Source: Linanthus parryae (Eukaryota > Streptophyta > Magnoliopsida > Ericales > Polemoniaceae). From it: a DNA stretch of 64,000 nucleotides. The notes under the pieces are model-generated. The model saw only the letters and a list, made by a program, of their open reading frames with translations. It was not told the origin of the DNA and made no database searches. Position numbers and translations under genes: made by a program. This document shows, in pieces, positions 46,738 through 58,019 of this stretch (the first letter of the stretch is position 1; every line of letters starts with the position of its first letter). The stretch is from assembly GCA_023055425.1 (NCBI GenBank), contig JALGPY010000006.1, forward strand, positions 67,984,127-68,048,126. Direction: 5' to 3'.

Positions 46738-49060
46738 ATCTCTACTGCCACCTAGTCACCTACACCTCCTGTTGTACCTCCTACTCCTCCTCACATCAAC
46801 ATCACCTTCTCTTCGAACACAACAACAACAACAAAGACATCAACTACAACTTTCAACACCCTCACAAACCCCTCAACTCCCTCTGTTTCTCTCTGTTTTC
46901 TCCGAGAAACAAACCCAGCCACCACCACCATTACCAACGGCAAACACCACCACCTAACTCCTCTCTCTCAGCCACTCCCTCACCCTCTCTTTGCCCTCTC
47001 TCGAATTCACCAGAACCAGGAGAAACAGCCGCAGCAGCGGCAACAACCATAACCACCACCTCCATCACCGGTGGCAACCACCAAACAACCAACTACCATT
47101 CCACCACCATCACCTCTGCCTCCATATTCTGTCTCGTCCTCTCTTCTCCTCTGTTTTTGTCGAGAAGAAAACCCAGCAGGAACACACACTACTCCCGAAC
47201 CAACCACCTCCGACCACCAACATCACCGCCAACACCACCACTTACAACTCCTCCTCTCTGTCTCGCGCTCTCTGTCTCCCCTCTCTGACCTCGCCGGACG
47301 AGGCAGAAGCAGCAACAACATCAGAAACAGCAGCAGCCGAAGCAGCAGTAGCATCGACCCAATCCAACACCGCCGTCGTCACCATTGTTTCCGGCGACGA
47401 GGTCGAGCCCAACTAACCGGGCAACACCCAGCCTCTTTTCTTGGTCTCTACGCGTTCCCGAGCTCCCGAGGAGCACGAAGAGCCTCTGAGCGAAGCCCGA
47501 AGGCAGCCGGAGCAGCACCGCCAATCGCCGCCGCCGAACCCGCCGCGGCGACCTTGAACACCTCGTTTCTCCGCCGTTTTTCTCAATTCTTGGAGTGGGT
47601 AAGCTCAAAATCACCTATTGAATTGTTTTTCATCATCAAAATCACATGTTGTTAGCACAAATTTATGTTTCGATTGAGTGGGTTGAGGAGCAAATGTGTT
47701 TGCCGATTGTGTTCCTTCAAGGGGGTTGTTTTGTCTTTTCTAGAACCTAGGGGTGGGGGCTGTTTGTACTTTGTCAAACTCTAGGGTGACCATTTGTATT
47801 TCGTAATCTCTGATTTATTCAATATTATTAGTTTCTAGTTAATTAGTTTATATGTTATTTAAACTTTATCAATTATATATCAAATTAATAAATAAATGTT
47901 ATGACATTTTTGTAACGTATTATTTTCGCAAATTAGCATATGCTACTACTTGATTAATTATAATTTATTTTCATGAAAGATAAAGTTCATAAAATCTATT
48001 GTGTATATACGTTTAACTATATTGTGTTCATAAAATATATTGTGTATATACGTTGAACTATATAATAGATAAATAATATTGTTTTACATATTAAATAATT
48101 TGTCAATTTTGTTTAAGTAAATAAATAGTGTGTTTTTTAAATGTTCACATTTATCGATATTATTAGTTTTTACAAATAAATAGATATGTTTAGTTAAATA
48201 TTGTCTTTATTAAAGTTACGAAAAATGTTTGTAAATGAAATTGCAATTTTAAAATATTAAGAAATAATTTATTTAATTAGAAATATCGCTTTTGCAATTA
48301 TAAGAGTTACTTTTAAATTGAAAATCTAATTTTAATTTAGTTTCTAGATATCGTGAATAGAGTATTAAATAGTTTAACATTCTTAAGCTTAATCATTTAA
48401 ATTTCTTGAAATCATTTTGGAAGACTTCTGGCTTTTAGCAACTAATAGTTTAATTATCAAATAATAAGTTAGGTGTTATAATTATTTAGGGCTTTCGCTT
48501 GCATGTCAAATAGGACACGTGCACCGTCATTCGTTTGTCGATCGAACTTGCTTGTAATTAGGACTATATGTGTTTGATTGTAGAGCCTGCTTTCGATAAG
48601 CTAGTTGACTCGGACGTCGTTTACGCGTAGAGGACCAGCTAGCACCCTTTTGGCTCTCACGGTGAGTATCCATGCTTAGCCTTGCGTGCTTATCTCCCTT
48701 CGTGTCAAAATGTGATTTTATTTCATGTCTCAAAATATACGTGTGAGTATTCATGCTTAGCGTTGCGCGCTTATCTTCTTCCGTGTCAAAATGTGATTTT
48801 TATTTCACGTCTCAAAATATACATGTGAGCTTACCTTCTTCGTCTTCCGTGCCTAGCTCTTTCATGTGATACACTTGTTTATTTGAAAACAACTGTCATA
48901 CTTTATTCTGAAATTTCTAAGCCTGTCGTACTGCTTTTAAACCGTCACTTGTATTCAAATCGACAAACTTATTGCTCAAATGTCACACCGTCAGAATTCA
49001 TTAATAACGTAAAGTGAAAGAATCGCATGTACCGGAACCAGCTATGATACTTATATCAGG

Positions 49061-49267
49061 TTTAGATTCCTTGGGCCTGGTCCCTAAAATGGGGACTCCG
49101 TGTGCCTCTCAGGTTCAGATTCCTTGGGCTCGGTCCCTAAAATGGGGACTCCGTGTGCCTCTTGGGTTTAGATTCCTTGGGCTATGATCCCTAAAATGGG
49201 GACTCCGTGTGCCTCTGGGTTTAGATTCCTTGGGCTAAGATCCCTAAAATGGGGACTCCGTGTGCTC
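49061..49267 (+). repeat. 53-bp tandem repeats in LTR 1 (also 55098-55304 and 61135-61341)
   Basis: Four units starting TTTAGATTCCTTGGG or a close variant at 49061, 49114, 49167 and 49220, each followed by CCCTAAAATGGGGACTCCGT. The same block occurs 6037 and 12074 bp downstream, and a diverged two-unit form lies at about 25876-25976. Confidence 0.9.
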
Positions 49268-50016
49268 CGACTCCTTTCGCCGTAGGCTGGGGTCCAGCAT
49301 TCTAGTACTACTCTTCTGACTTACAATCTTAAGGGGGTGTCGACACTTAAGGTCTAGTAGCTGCTTGTATGATGACTAGCGGGACGAATCGTCCATAACG
49401 CTTGGCAGAGAGGTTGGGTCATCAGAACCCCCCTATACGCCAGTATCATCTGTTTCTATTTACTCTGGTCTCTCCTGGTCACTGCAAATTTATAATGACT
49501 TGTTTCATTTCACGTTTGGAAACGTGTGAATATATCGATAAACAAATTTGCTACTCGTACTTATATTTCTGAAAACAGCTCAAGTCTTTACTCTGATGTT
49601 TATACTTATACTCTGTTACTATTCGAACTATTTCAAATACAACCCCGTAACCTTTCTAGCCCTTCTGTTTTACATGCTAAGTTGTTTATTCACTCAGTTT
49701 TTACTGATACTCGAAAAACTGCGGTCTTGTGTCTTTTAATTCCCCCGCAGGTATATGACTGGTAGCTTGGGGCAACGCGCTGGAATCACGACTCGTTCTC
49801 ACTTGCATTAGTAAAGCTTAGTAATTAACCGGAGGGTCAACTTTTGTTTCAAAACTATATTTCGTTAAACACTGTTAACTTTCGTAATATGAATCAGTTG
49901 TGGATGTTTCTTTTCACTTGTTTATGGTTACCACTCCTTGTACGAAAGGGTAAAATCCCCTGTACGGAGGGCACCACCCGGTATCCGGCTCCTCTGGAAA
50001 TCGGGGGTGTTACAGT

Positions 50017-50029
50017 TGGTATCAGAGCA
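50017..50029 (+). other. Primer binding site, tRNA-iMet type (array unit 1)
   Basis: TGGTATCAGAGCA, two bases after the LTR end; repeated at 56054-56066 in unit 2. None follows LTR 3, as expected for the terminal LTR. Confidence 0.9.
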
Positions 50030-50647
50030 GTGACATCCAGTAGGACTGTAGGGAGAAAACGCTTAAAACTAAGATTTTTGAAAGTAACTAAAGCTAAGAT
50101 TGAACTTGAACTTTAAATCGATAGGGCAAGATAAACAAGAAAGTAAAATCTGAATAAGCCGGGCGTTATGGGTTTTGTCTCTTGTTTATCCTCGCATGCA
50201 TAACTCATGTGGGTTACTTGTCTTTACGTTCTTTCTATTTTCAAGCCTCAGTGCTTATTACGAGCTCAAATGACCAGTGACTGATTGGGGGTCTATCCCA
50301 CCCACCCTCATCCTTTTGTTCTGGAATGCTATATCTTACATTTGTATATTTCTTGCTTACTTGACTTCATGGTGTTTTACCGTCTGTCTGTGATAATGGT
50401 ATGGTCGTGCACTCGCACTTCGATTTATATGATCCTACTTGTAAGAGCTTTATACTCGGATTTCGCGTATATTAAATGCAATGTCATACCTATCTATGTG
50501 ATGTTCTCTTGCACGGTTAGAACCGTTTTTGTGTGCATTGTTCCTATCGTACCAACCTGCATACACCCGCATCACGTAATCGATAAGCAATCGTATAGGA
50601 CCTAGGACCGCTAGACCGCTACGCGAGAAGAAAGCACATCAGTACAA

Positions 50648-51706
50648 ATGGAAGGAGTAGAAGCAGTGAACCCGCAAGTGGCTCAGTTGTTCAATCAGAT
50701 GGGAAAGTTCTTTCAGGCTATGAACAATCCAAGCAATGTTGCCAATGAACGGGAACCAGACTGGGCTAAGAAGATAGCTCAGAGGAACCCGAGCAACTTC
50801 TATGGGAAAGAGGATCCAGCACTGCTCGAAAACTGGATCAGGGACTTCGATAAAATCTTCCATACAATGGAATGTCCCGAAGTCCGCAAGGTCAATGAGG
50901 CGGCTTTCTATTTTAAGGACAAGGCCGATAACTGGTGGACAACTAATCGAGCAAGGCTCGTAGCTCAGGAAGACTTCAACTGGGAGGCAATGAAGGCTGC
51001 CATGAGGAAAAACTTCTATCCGGAGCATGTCAAAGAACAGAAATACGAAGAATTCATCGCGCTAAAGCAGGGGGATGGCTCAGTGACGGACTACTATGAC
51101 AAGTTCGTGGAGTTAGCACGTTTTGCAGAGGACACAGTGCCAACGGAAGGGCGCATGGTTACCCGCTTTATAGCAGGGCTGAAGCACGAAATACAGAGGA
51201 TCATGCTCACTAGAGGCTATGACACCTTGTCAGAAGCCTATGGAGTAGCAGCGAACATATGGAGAGTCGATCAGGCGCTAACTCAACAGTTGGGAAAAAG
51301 GAAGCTGGAAGGTCAAGGAAATAGCAGCTATGGCCAAGGAGGAAGCATCAACCAACGAGGGGACAAGCGATTCAGAACTGGTAATGGTGGAGAGAATCAG
51401 AACCAGCAGATGGCGAGGCCTACTCGAAATTGCAACAAGTGTGGTCGCTATCACCGGGGATACACTTGCGAAGGTGTAGCCATGTCTTGTAAGTTTTGTG
51501 GCATCAAAGGCCACATATCTCCTGACTGTAGGCGGAGGATGGAAGCAGAGAATCGTCGAGGACATAACTACCGAGGAAATAGACAACAATGCCAAGGAAA
51601 TCGACATAATCAGAATGGGAATAAATTCCAAAAGAACAACAACAATGGGGGAAATCAAATCCGCAGTAGTAACAACAATTTCAGGAATAGCGTCGCTGAT
51701 CAGTAG
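50648..51706 (+). CDS. gag protein of the gag-only element, copy 1
   Basis: Intact 352-residue ORF from ATG 50648 (context ACAAATGG) to TAG. It would form virus-like particles. N-terminal capsid-type segment (PSNFYGKEDPALLENWIRDF, ADNWWTTNRARL, ALKQGDGSVTDYYDKFVELA), a basic Gln/Asn/Gly-rich region, then two zinc knuckles: C-x2-C-x3-H-x4-C (CNKCGRYHRGYTC) and C-x2-C-x4-H-x4-C (CKFCGIKGHISPDC), and an Asn-rich tail. This arrangement is that of chromovirus/Tekay-type gag. No pol follows. It is the only type of intact retroelement ORF in the window, with copy 2. Protease, RT and integrase would have to come from an autonomous relative. Confidence 0.9.
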   Translation: MEGVEAVNPQVAQLFNQMGKFFQAMNNPSNVANEREPDWAKKIAQRNPSNFYGKEDPALLENWIRDFDKIFHTMECPEVRKVNEAAFYFKDKADNWWTTNRARLVAQEDFNWEAMKAAMRKNFYPEHVKEQKYEEFIALKQGDGSVTDYYDKFVELARFAEDTVPTEGRMVTRFIAGLKHEIQRIMLTRGYDTLSEAYGVAANIWRVDQALTQQLGKRKLEGQGNSSYGQGGSINQRGDKRFRTGNGGENQNQQMARPTRNCNKCGRYHRGYTCEGVAMSCKFCGIKGHISPDCRRRMEAENRRGHNYRGNRQQCQGNRHNQNGNKFQKNNNNGGNQIRSSNNNFRNSVADQ

Positions 51707-51831
51707 GGGAACCACAACAGAAGTGGTGACAAGTACACTATATTTCAACAATCATCTTGCTTTTCGCGTCATATTAGAAACCCATAGAGACTTTTAGAAA
51801 CCCTTTGAGCTTCGAGGACGAATCTCAGTCC

Positions 51832-51856
51832 TAAGTGGGGGAAGATGTAACGACCC
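51832..51856 (+). other. Extra PPT plus LTR-start-like sequence inside the internal region
   Basis: TAAGTGGGGGAAGA followed by TGTAACGACCC (51846-51856) copies the layout of the true junction 137 bp downstream (TAAGGAGGGAAGGA followed by TGTAATAACCC at 51983). Both are preceded by a GAGGACGAA motif. Repeated at 57869-57893. Looks like a relic of another element's 3' junction. Confidence 0.65.
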
Positions 51857-51969
51857 TGTTTTGTCCCTGCATTCATTCGCTTGTTAATTGTCGTTTCACT
51901 AGCTATGACTTAAATAGAGACCCCTAAGTCCTAGCACCGAGTTAAAGCTTCGAGGACGAAGCTTAGTCT

Positions 51970-51982
51970 AAGGAGGGAAGGA
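51970..51982 (+). other. Polypurine tract before LTR 2 (also 58007-58019 before LTR 3)
   Basis: AAGGAGGGAAGGA directly precedes TGTAATAACCC, the LTR start, in both internal regions. Confidence 0.8.
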
Positions 51983-54900
51983 TGTAATAACCCGTATTTT
52001 GCGCTAGGGTTATATTAGTAATTTTATATGTCATAGTTATTATGAGAACGCGACAATCGTATTGTTTGATATTAGTACTGTTAGTCGTTTAAGACGTTAT
52101 AGATATCATGCGTGATTTGATTTCGTAGTGATTAACTACTTGTTCATTTACAATTATTTTGATAAGCTAGATTATTGTTATAAATTATTTTTAAACAAAT
52201 TTATCTTATTTTCAATAATAAGTCATTTATAAATTTCAACTAATCGTTTGGTAAATTTTTACTAAAAGAAAAGCGTTGACGAGTTTTCTTAAAATCAACA
52301 TTTGAACCTCTATTAAAAGTATTAGTCGAACTTAATTTTATTAGTCAAACTCATTTGTATATCAGTTAAACTAATTTTAATAATCAAAATTTATTTTGCC
52401 AGTAAATATTTAGTTTCTATCAGTCAAACTCCGTTATAGATAGTCAGATATCGTTTGTCGGTCTAATTTACTTTTACCTGTCAAGTTTATATTTATCAGT
52501 CAAATTATTATTATTTTTTTTTTTTTATATTCAAAATCGTTTGTTTAAAGCGTGTAAATTTATAGTCGTGTTTTATTAGTTTTGTCACGTTTCAATTACT
52601 CGTCGCGTACCCGAACCACCGCGTCATCCGAGCCCGTGCCACACCGTATAAGTTTCTCTTATTCACCTTCGTTCTTTTTCTTCTTTCTCTCCCGACACTC
52701 CCTCTGATTTAGCCGCCCCTATCACCACCCTACTCCTTGCACCATCACCATCACCATCACCATCACCACCCATTATCTCTACTGCCACCTAGTCACCTAC
52801 ACCTCCTGTTGTACCTCCTACTCCTCCTCACATCAACATCACCTTCTCTTCGAACACAACAACAACAACAAAGACATCAACTACAACTTTCAACACCCTC
52901 ACAAACCCCTCAACTCCCTCTGTTTCTCTCTGTTTTCTCCGAGAAACAAACCCAGCCACCACCACCATTACCAACGGCAAACACCACCACCTAACTCCTC
53001 TCTCTCAGCCACTCCCTCACCCTCTCTTTGCCCTCTCTCGAATTCACCAGAACCAGGAGAAACAGCCGCAGCAGCGGCAACAACCATAACCACCACCTCC
53101 ATCACCGGTGGCAACCACCAAACAACCAACTACCATTCCACCACCATCACCTCTGCCTCCATATTCTGTCTCGTCCTCTCTTCTCCTCTGTTTTTGTCGA
53201 GAAGAAAACCCAGCAGGAACACACACTACTCCCGAACCAACCACCTCCGACCACCAACATCACCGCCAACACCACCACTTACAACTCCTCCTCTCTGTCT
53301 CGCGCTCTCTGTCTCCCCTCTCTGACCTCGCCGGACGAGGCAGAAGCAGCAACAACATCAGAAACAGCAGCAGCCGAAGCAGCAGTAGCATCGACCCAAT
53401 CCAACACCGCCGTCGTCACCATTGTTTCCGGCGACGAGGTCGAGCCCAACTAACCGGGCAACACCCAGCCTCTTTTCTTGGTCTCTACGCGTTCCCGAGC
53501 TCCCGAGGAGCACGAAGAGCCTCTGAGCGAAGCCCGAAGGCAGCCGGAGCAGCACCGCCAATCGCCGCCGCCGAACCCGCCGCGGCGACCTTGAACACCT
53601 CGTTTCTCCGCCGTTTTTCTCAATTCTTGGAGTGGGTAAGCTCAAAATCACCTATTGAATTGTTTTTCATCATCAAAATCACATGTTGTTAGCACAAATT
53701 TATGTTTCGATTGAGTGGGTTGAGGAGCAAATGTGTTTGCCGATTGTGTTCCTTCAAGGGGGTTGTTTTGTCTTTTCTAGAACCTAGGGGTGGGGGCTGT
53801 TTGTACTTTGTCAAACTCTAGGGTGACCATTTGTATTTCGTAATCTCTGATTTATTCAATATTATTAGTTTCTAGTTAATTAGTTTATATGTTATTTAAA
53901 CTTTATCAATTATATATCAAATTAATAAATAAATGTTATGACATTTTTGTAACGTATTATTTTCGCAAATTAGCATATGCTACTACTTGATTAATTATAA
54001 TTTATTTTCATGAAAGATAAAGTTCATAAAATCTATTGTGTATATACGTTTAACTATATTGTGTTCATAAAATATATTGTGTATATACGTTGAACTATAT
54101 AATAGATAAATAATATTGTTTTACATATTAAATAATTTGTCAATTTTGTTTAAGTAAATAAATAGTGTGTTTTTTAAATGTTCACATTTATCGATATTAT
54201 TAGTTTTTACAAATAAATAGATATGTTTAGTTAAATATTGTCTTTATTAAAGTTACGAAAAATGTTTGTAAATGAAATTGCAATTTTAAAATATTAAGAA
54301 ATAATTTATTTAATTAGAAATATCGCTTTTGCAATTATAAGAGTTACTTTTAAATTGAAAATCTAATTTTAATTTAGTTTCTAGATATCGTGAATAGAGT
54401 ATTAAATAGTTTAACATTCTTAAGCTTAATCATTTAAATTTCTTGAAATCATTTTGGAAGACTTCTGGCTTTTAGCAACTAATAGTTTAATTATCAAATA
54501 ATAAGTTAGGTGTTATAATTATTTAGGGCTTTCGCTTGCATGTCAAATAGGACACGTGCACCGTCATTCGTTTGTCGATCGAACTTGCTTGTAATTAGGA
54601 CTATATGTGTTTGATTGTAGAGCCTGCTTTCGATAAGCTAGTTGACTCGGACGTCGTTTACGCGTAGAGGACCAGCTAGCACCCTTTTGGCTCTCACGGT
54701 GAGTATCCATGCTTAGCCTTGCGTGCTTATCTCCCTTCGTGTCAAAATGTGATTTTATTTCATGTCTCAAAATATACGTGTGAGTATTCATGCTTAGCGT
54801 TGCGCGCTTATCTTCTTCCGTGTCAAAATGTGATTTTTATTTCACGTCTCAAAATATACATGTGAGCTTACCTTCTTCGTCTTCCGTGCCTAGCTCTTTC

Positions 54901-56051
54901 ATGTGATACACTTGTTTATTTGAAAACAACTGTCATACTTTATTCTGAAATTTCTAAGCCTGTCGTACTGCTTTTAAACCGTCACTTGTATTCAAATCGA
55001 CAAACTTATTGCTCAAATGTCACACCGTCAGAATTCATTAATAACGTAAAGTGAAAGAATCGCATGTACCGGAACCAGCTATGATACTTATATCAGGTTT
55101 AGATTCCTTGGGCCTGGTCCCTAAAATGGGGACTCCGTGTGCCTCTCAGGTTCAGATTCCTTGGGCTCGGTCCCTAAAATGGGGACTCCGTGTGCCTCTT
55201 GGGTTTAGATTCCTTGGGCTATGATCCCTAAAATGGGGACTCCGTGTGCCTCTGGGTTTAGATTCCTTGGGCTAAGATCCCTAAAATGGGGACTCCGTGT
55301 GCTCCGACTCCTTTCGCCGTAGGCTGGGGTCCAGCATTCTAGTACTACTCTTCTGACTTACAATCTTAAGGGGGTGTCGACACTTAAGGTCTAGTAGCTG
55401 CTTGTATGATGACTAGCGGGACGAATCGTCCATAACGCTTGGCAGAGAGGTTGGGTCATCAGAACCCCCCTATACGCCAGTATCATCTGTTTCTATTTAC
55501 TCTGGTCTCTCCTGGTCACTGCAAATTTATAATGACTTGTTTCATTTCACGTTTGGAAACGTGTGAATATATCGATAAACAAATTTGCTACTCGTACTTA
55601 TATTTCTGAAAACAGCTCAAGTCTTTACTCTGATGTTTATACTTATACTCTGTTACTATTCGAACTATTTCAAATACAACCCCGTAACCTTTCTAGCCCT
55701 TCTGTTTTACATGCTAAGTTGTTTATTCACTCAGTTTTTACTGATACTCGAAAAACTGCGGTCTTGTGTCTTTTAATTCCCCCGCAGGTATATGACTGGT
55801 AGCTTGGGGCAACGCGCTGGAATCACGACTCGTTCTCACTTGCATTAGTAAAGCTTAGTAATTAACCGGAGGGTCAACTTTTGTTTCAAAACTATATTTC
55901 GTTAAACACTGTTAACTTTCGTAATATGAATCAGTTGTGGATGTTTCTTTTCACTTGTTTATGGTTACCACTCCTTGTACGAAAGGGTAAAATCCCCTGT
56001 ACGGAGGGCACCACCCGGTATCCGGCTCCTCTGGAAATCGGGGGTGTTACA
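51983..56051 (+). repeat. LTR 2 of the gag-only array
   Basis: 4069 bp, same sequence as LTR 1 apart from lacking the hAT-type insertion, and apparently identical to LTR 3 by eye. It serves as the 3' LTR of unit 1 and the 5' LTR of unit 2. Confidence 0.95.
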
Positions 56052-56684
56052 GTTGGTATCAGAGCAGTGACATCCAGTAGGACTGTAGGGAGAAAACGCT
56101 TAAAACTAAGATTTTTGAAAGTAACTAAAGCTAAGATTGAACTTGAACTTTAAATCGATAGGGCAAGATAAACAAGAAAGTAAAATCTGAATAAGCCGGG
56201 CGTTATGGGTTTTGTCTCTTGTTTATCCTCGCATGCATAACTCATGTGGGTTACTTGTCTTTACGTTCTTTCTATTTTCAAGCCTCAGTGCTTATTACGA
56301 GCTCAAATGACCAGTGACTGATTGGGGGTCTATCCCACCCACCCTCATCCTTTTGTTCTGGAATGCTATATCTTACATTTGTATATTTCTTGCTTACTTG
56401 ACTTCATGGTGTTTTACCGTCTGTCTGTGATAATGGTATGGTCGTGCACTCGCACTTCGATTTATATGATCCTACTTGTAAGAGCTTTATACTCGGATTT
56501 CGCGTATATTAAATGCAATGTCATACCTATCTATGTGATGTTCTCTTGCACGGTTAGAACCGTTTTTGTGTGCATTGTTCCTATCGTACCAACCTGCATA
56601 CACCCGCATCACGTAATCGATAAGCAATCGTATAGGACCTAGGACCGCTAGACCGCTACGCGAGAAGAAAGCACATCAGTACAA

Positions 56685-57743
56685 ATGGAAGGAGTAGAAG
56701 CAGTGAACCCGCAAGTGGCTCAGTTGTTCAATCAGATGGGAAAGTTCTTTCAGGCTATGAACAATCCAAGCAATGTTGCCAATGAACGGGAACCAGACTG
56801 GGCTAAGAAGATAGCTCAGAGGAACCCGAGCAACTTCTATGGGAAAGAGGATCCAGCACTGCTCGAAAACTGGATCAGGGACTTCGATAAAATCTTCCAT
56901 ACAATGGAATGTCCCGAAGTCCGCAAGGTCAATGAGGCGGCTTTCTATTTTAAGGACAAGGCCGATAACTGGTGGACAACTAATCGAGCAAGGCTCGTAG
57001 CTCAGGAAGACTTCAACTGGGAGGCAATGAAGGCTGCCATGAGGAAAAACTTCTATCCGGAGCATGTCAAAGAACAGAAATACGAAGAATTCATCGCGCT
57101 AAAGCAGGGGGATGGCTCAGTGACGGACTACTATGACAAGTTCGTGGAGTTAGCACGTTTTGCAGAGGACACAGTGCCAACGGAAGGGCGCATGGTTACC
57201 CGCTTTATAGCAGGGCTGAAGCACGAAATACAGAGGATCATGCTCACTAGAGGCTATGACACCTTGTCAGAAGCCTATGGAGTAGCAGCGAACATATGGA
57301 GAGTCGATCAGGCGCTAACTCAACAGTTGGGAAAAAGGAAGCTGGAAGGTCAAGGAAATAGCAGCTATGGCCAAGGAGGAAGCATCAACCAACGAGGGGA
57401 CAAGCGATTCAGAACTGGTAATGGTGGAGAGAATCAGAACCAGCAGATGGCGAGGCCTACTCGAAATTGCAACAAGTGTGGTCGCTATCACCGGGGATAC
57501 ACTTGCGAAGGTGTAGCCATGTCTTGTAAGTTTTGTGGCATCAAAGGCCACATATCTCCTGACTGTAGGCGGAGGATGGAAGCAGAGAATCGTCGAGGAC
57601 ATAACTACCGAGGAAATAGACAACAATGCCAAGGAAATCGACATAATCAGAATGGGAATAAATTCCAAAAGAACAACAACAATGGGGGAAATCAAATCCG
57701 CAGTAGTAACAACAATTTCAGGAATAGCGTCGCTGATCAGTAG
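56685..57743 (+). CDS. gag protein of the gag-only element, copy 2
   Basis: The encoded 352-residue protein is identical to copy 1, exactly 6037 bp downstream, with the same two zinc knuckles and Asn-rich tail. The surrounding non-coding sequence also appears identical, including the PBS, the extra PPT-like site and the true PPT. Identity across an internal region plus LTR points to a very recent duplication or gene conversion, or to an assembly duplication. Confidence 0.9.
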   Translation: MEGVEAVNPQVAQLFNQMGKFFQAMNNPSNVANEREPDWAKKIAQRNPSNFYGKEDPALLENWIRDFDKIFHTMECPEVRKVNEAAFYFKDKADNWWTTNRARLVAQEDFNWEAMKAAMRKNFYPEHVKEQKYEEFIALKQGDGSVTDYYDKFVELARFAEDTVPTEGRMVTRFIAGLKHEIQRIMLTRGYDTLSEAYGVAANIWRVDQALTQQLGKRKLEGQGNSSYGQGGSINQRGDKRFRTGNGGENQNQQMARPTRNCNKCGRYHRGYTCEGVAMSCKFCGIKGHISPDCRRRMEAENRRGHNYRGNRQQCQGNRHNQNGNKFQKNNNNGGNQIRSSNNNFRNSVADQ

Positions 57744-58019
57744 GGGAACCACAACAGAAGTGGTGACAAGTACACTATATTTCAACAATCATCTTGCTTT
57801 TCGCGTCATATTAGAAACCCATAGAGACTTTTAGAAACCCTTTGAGCTTCGAGGACGAATCTCAGTCCTAAGTGGGGGAAGATGTAACGACCCTGTTTTG
57901 TCCCTGCATTCATTCGCTTGTTAATTGTCGTTTCACTAGCTATGACTTAAATAGAGACCCCTAAGTCCTAGCACCGAGTTAAAGCTTCGAGGACGAAGCT
58001 TAGTCTAAGGAGGGAAGGA

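Larger units (their letters stand above)
45340..50014 (+). repeat. LTR 1 of the gag-only array (with hAT-type insertion)
   Basis: TGTAATAACCC ... GGGTGTTACA, ends inverted. About 4.07 kb without the insertion. Contains a weak TATA (CCGTATAAG, 46001), C/T-rich leader (to about 47580), donor-like GGGTAAGC (GT at 47599), AT-rich core, 53-bp repeats (49061-49267) and acceptor-like CCCCCGCAG (49742-49750). ORFs in the leader, including a (CAT/CAC)n stretch read as poly-His, are low-complexity by-products. Confidence 0.93.

Noticed and set aside
47071..47655. 194-codon ORF in the array LTR leader, repeated at 53108 and 59145
   Set aside because: Ser/Pro/Thr/His-rich translation of low-complexity C/T-rich leader; overlapping ORFs in other frames and on the minus strand are equally long.
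50639..51028. 129-codon minus-strand ORF opposite gag (and at 56676)
   Set aside because: Antisense shadow of the intact gag ORF.
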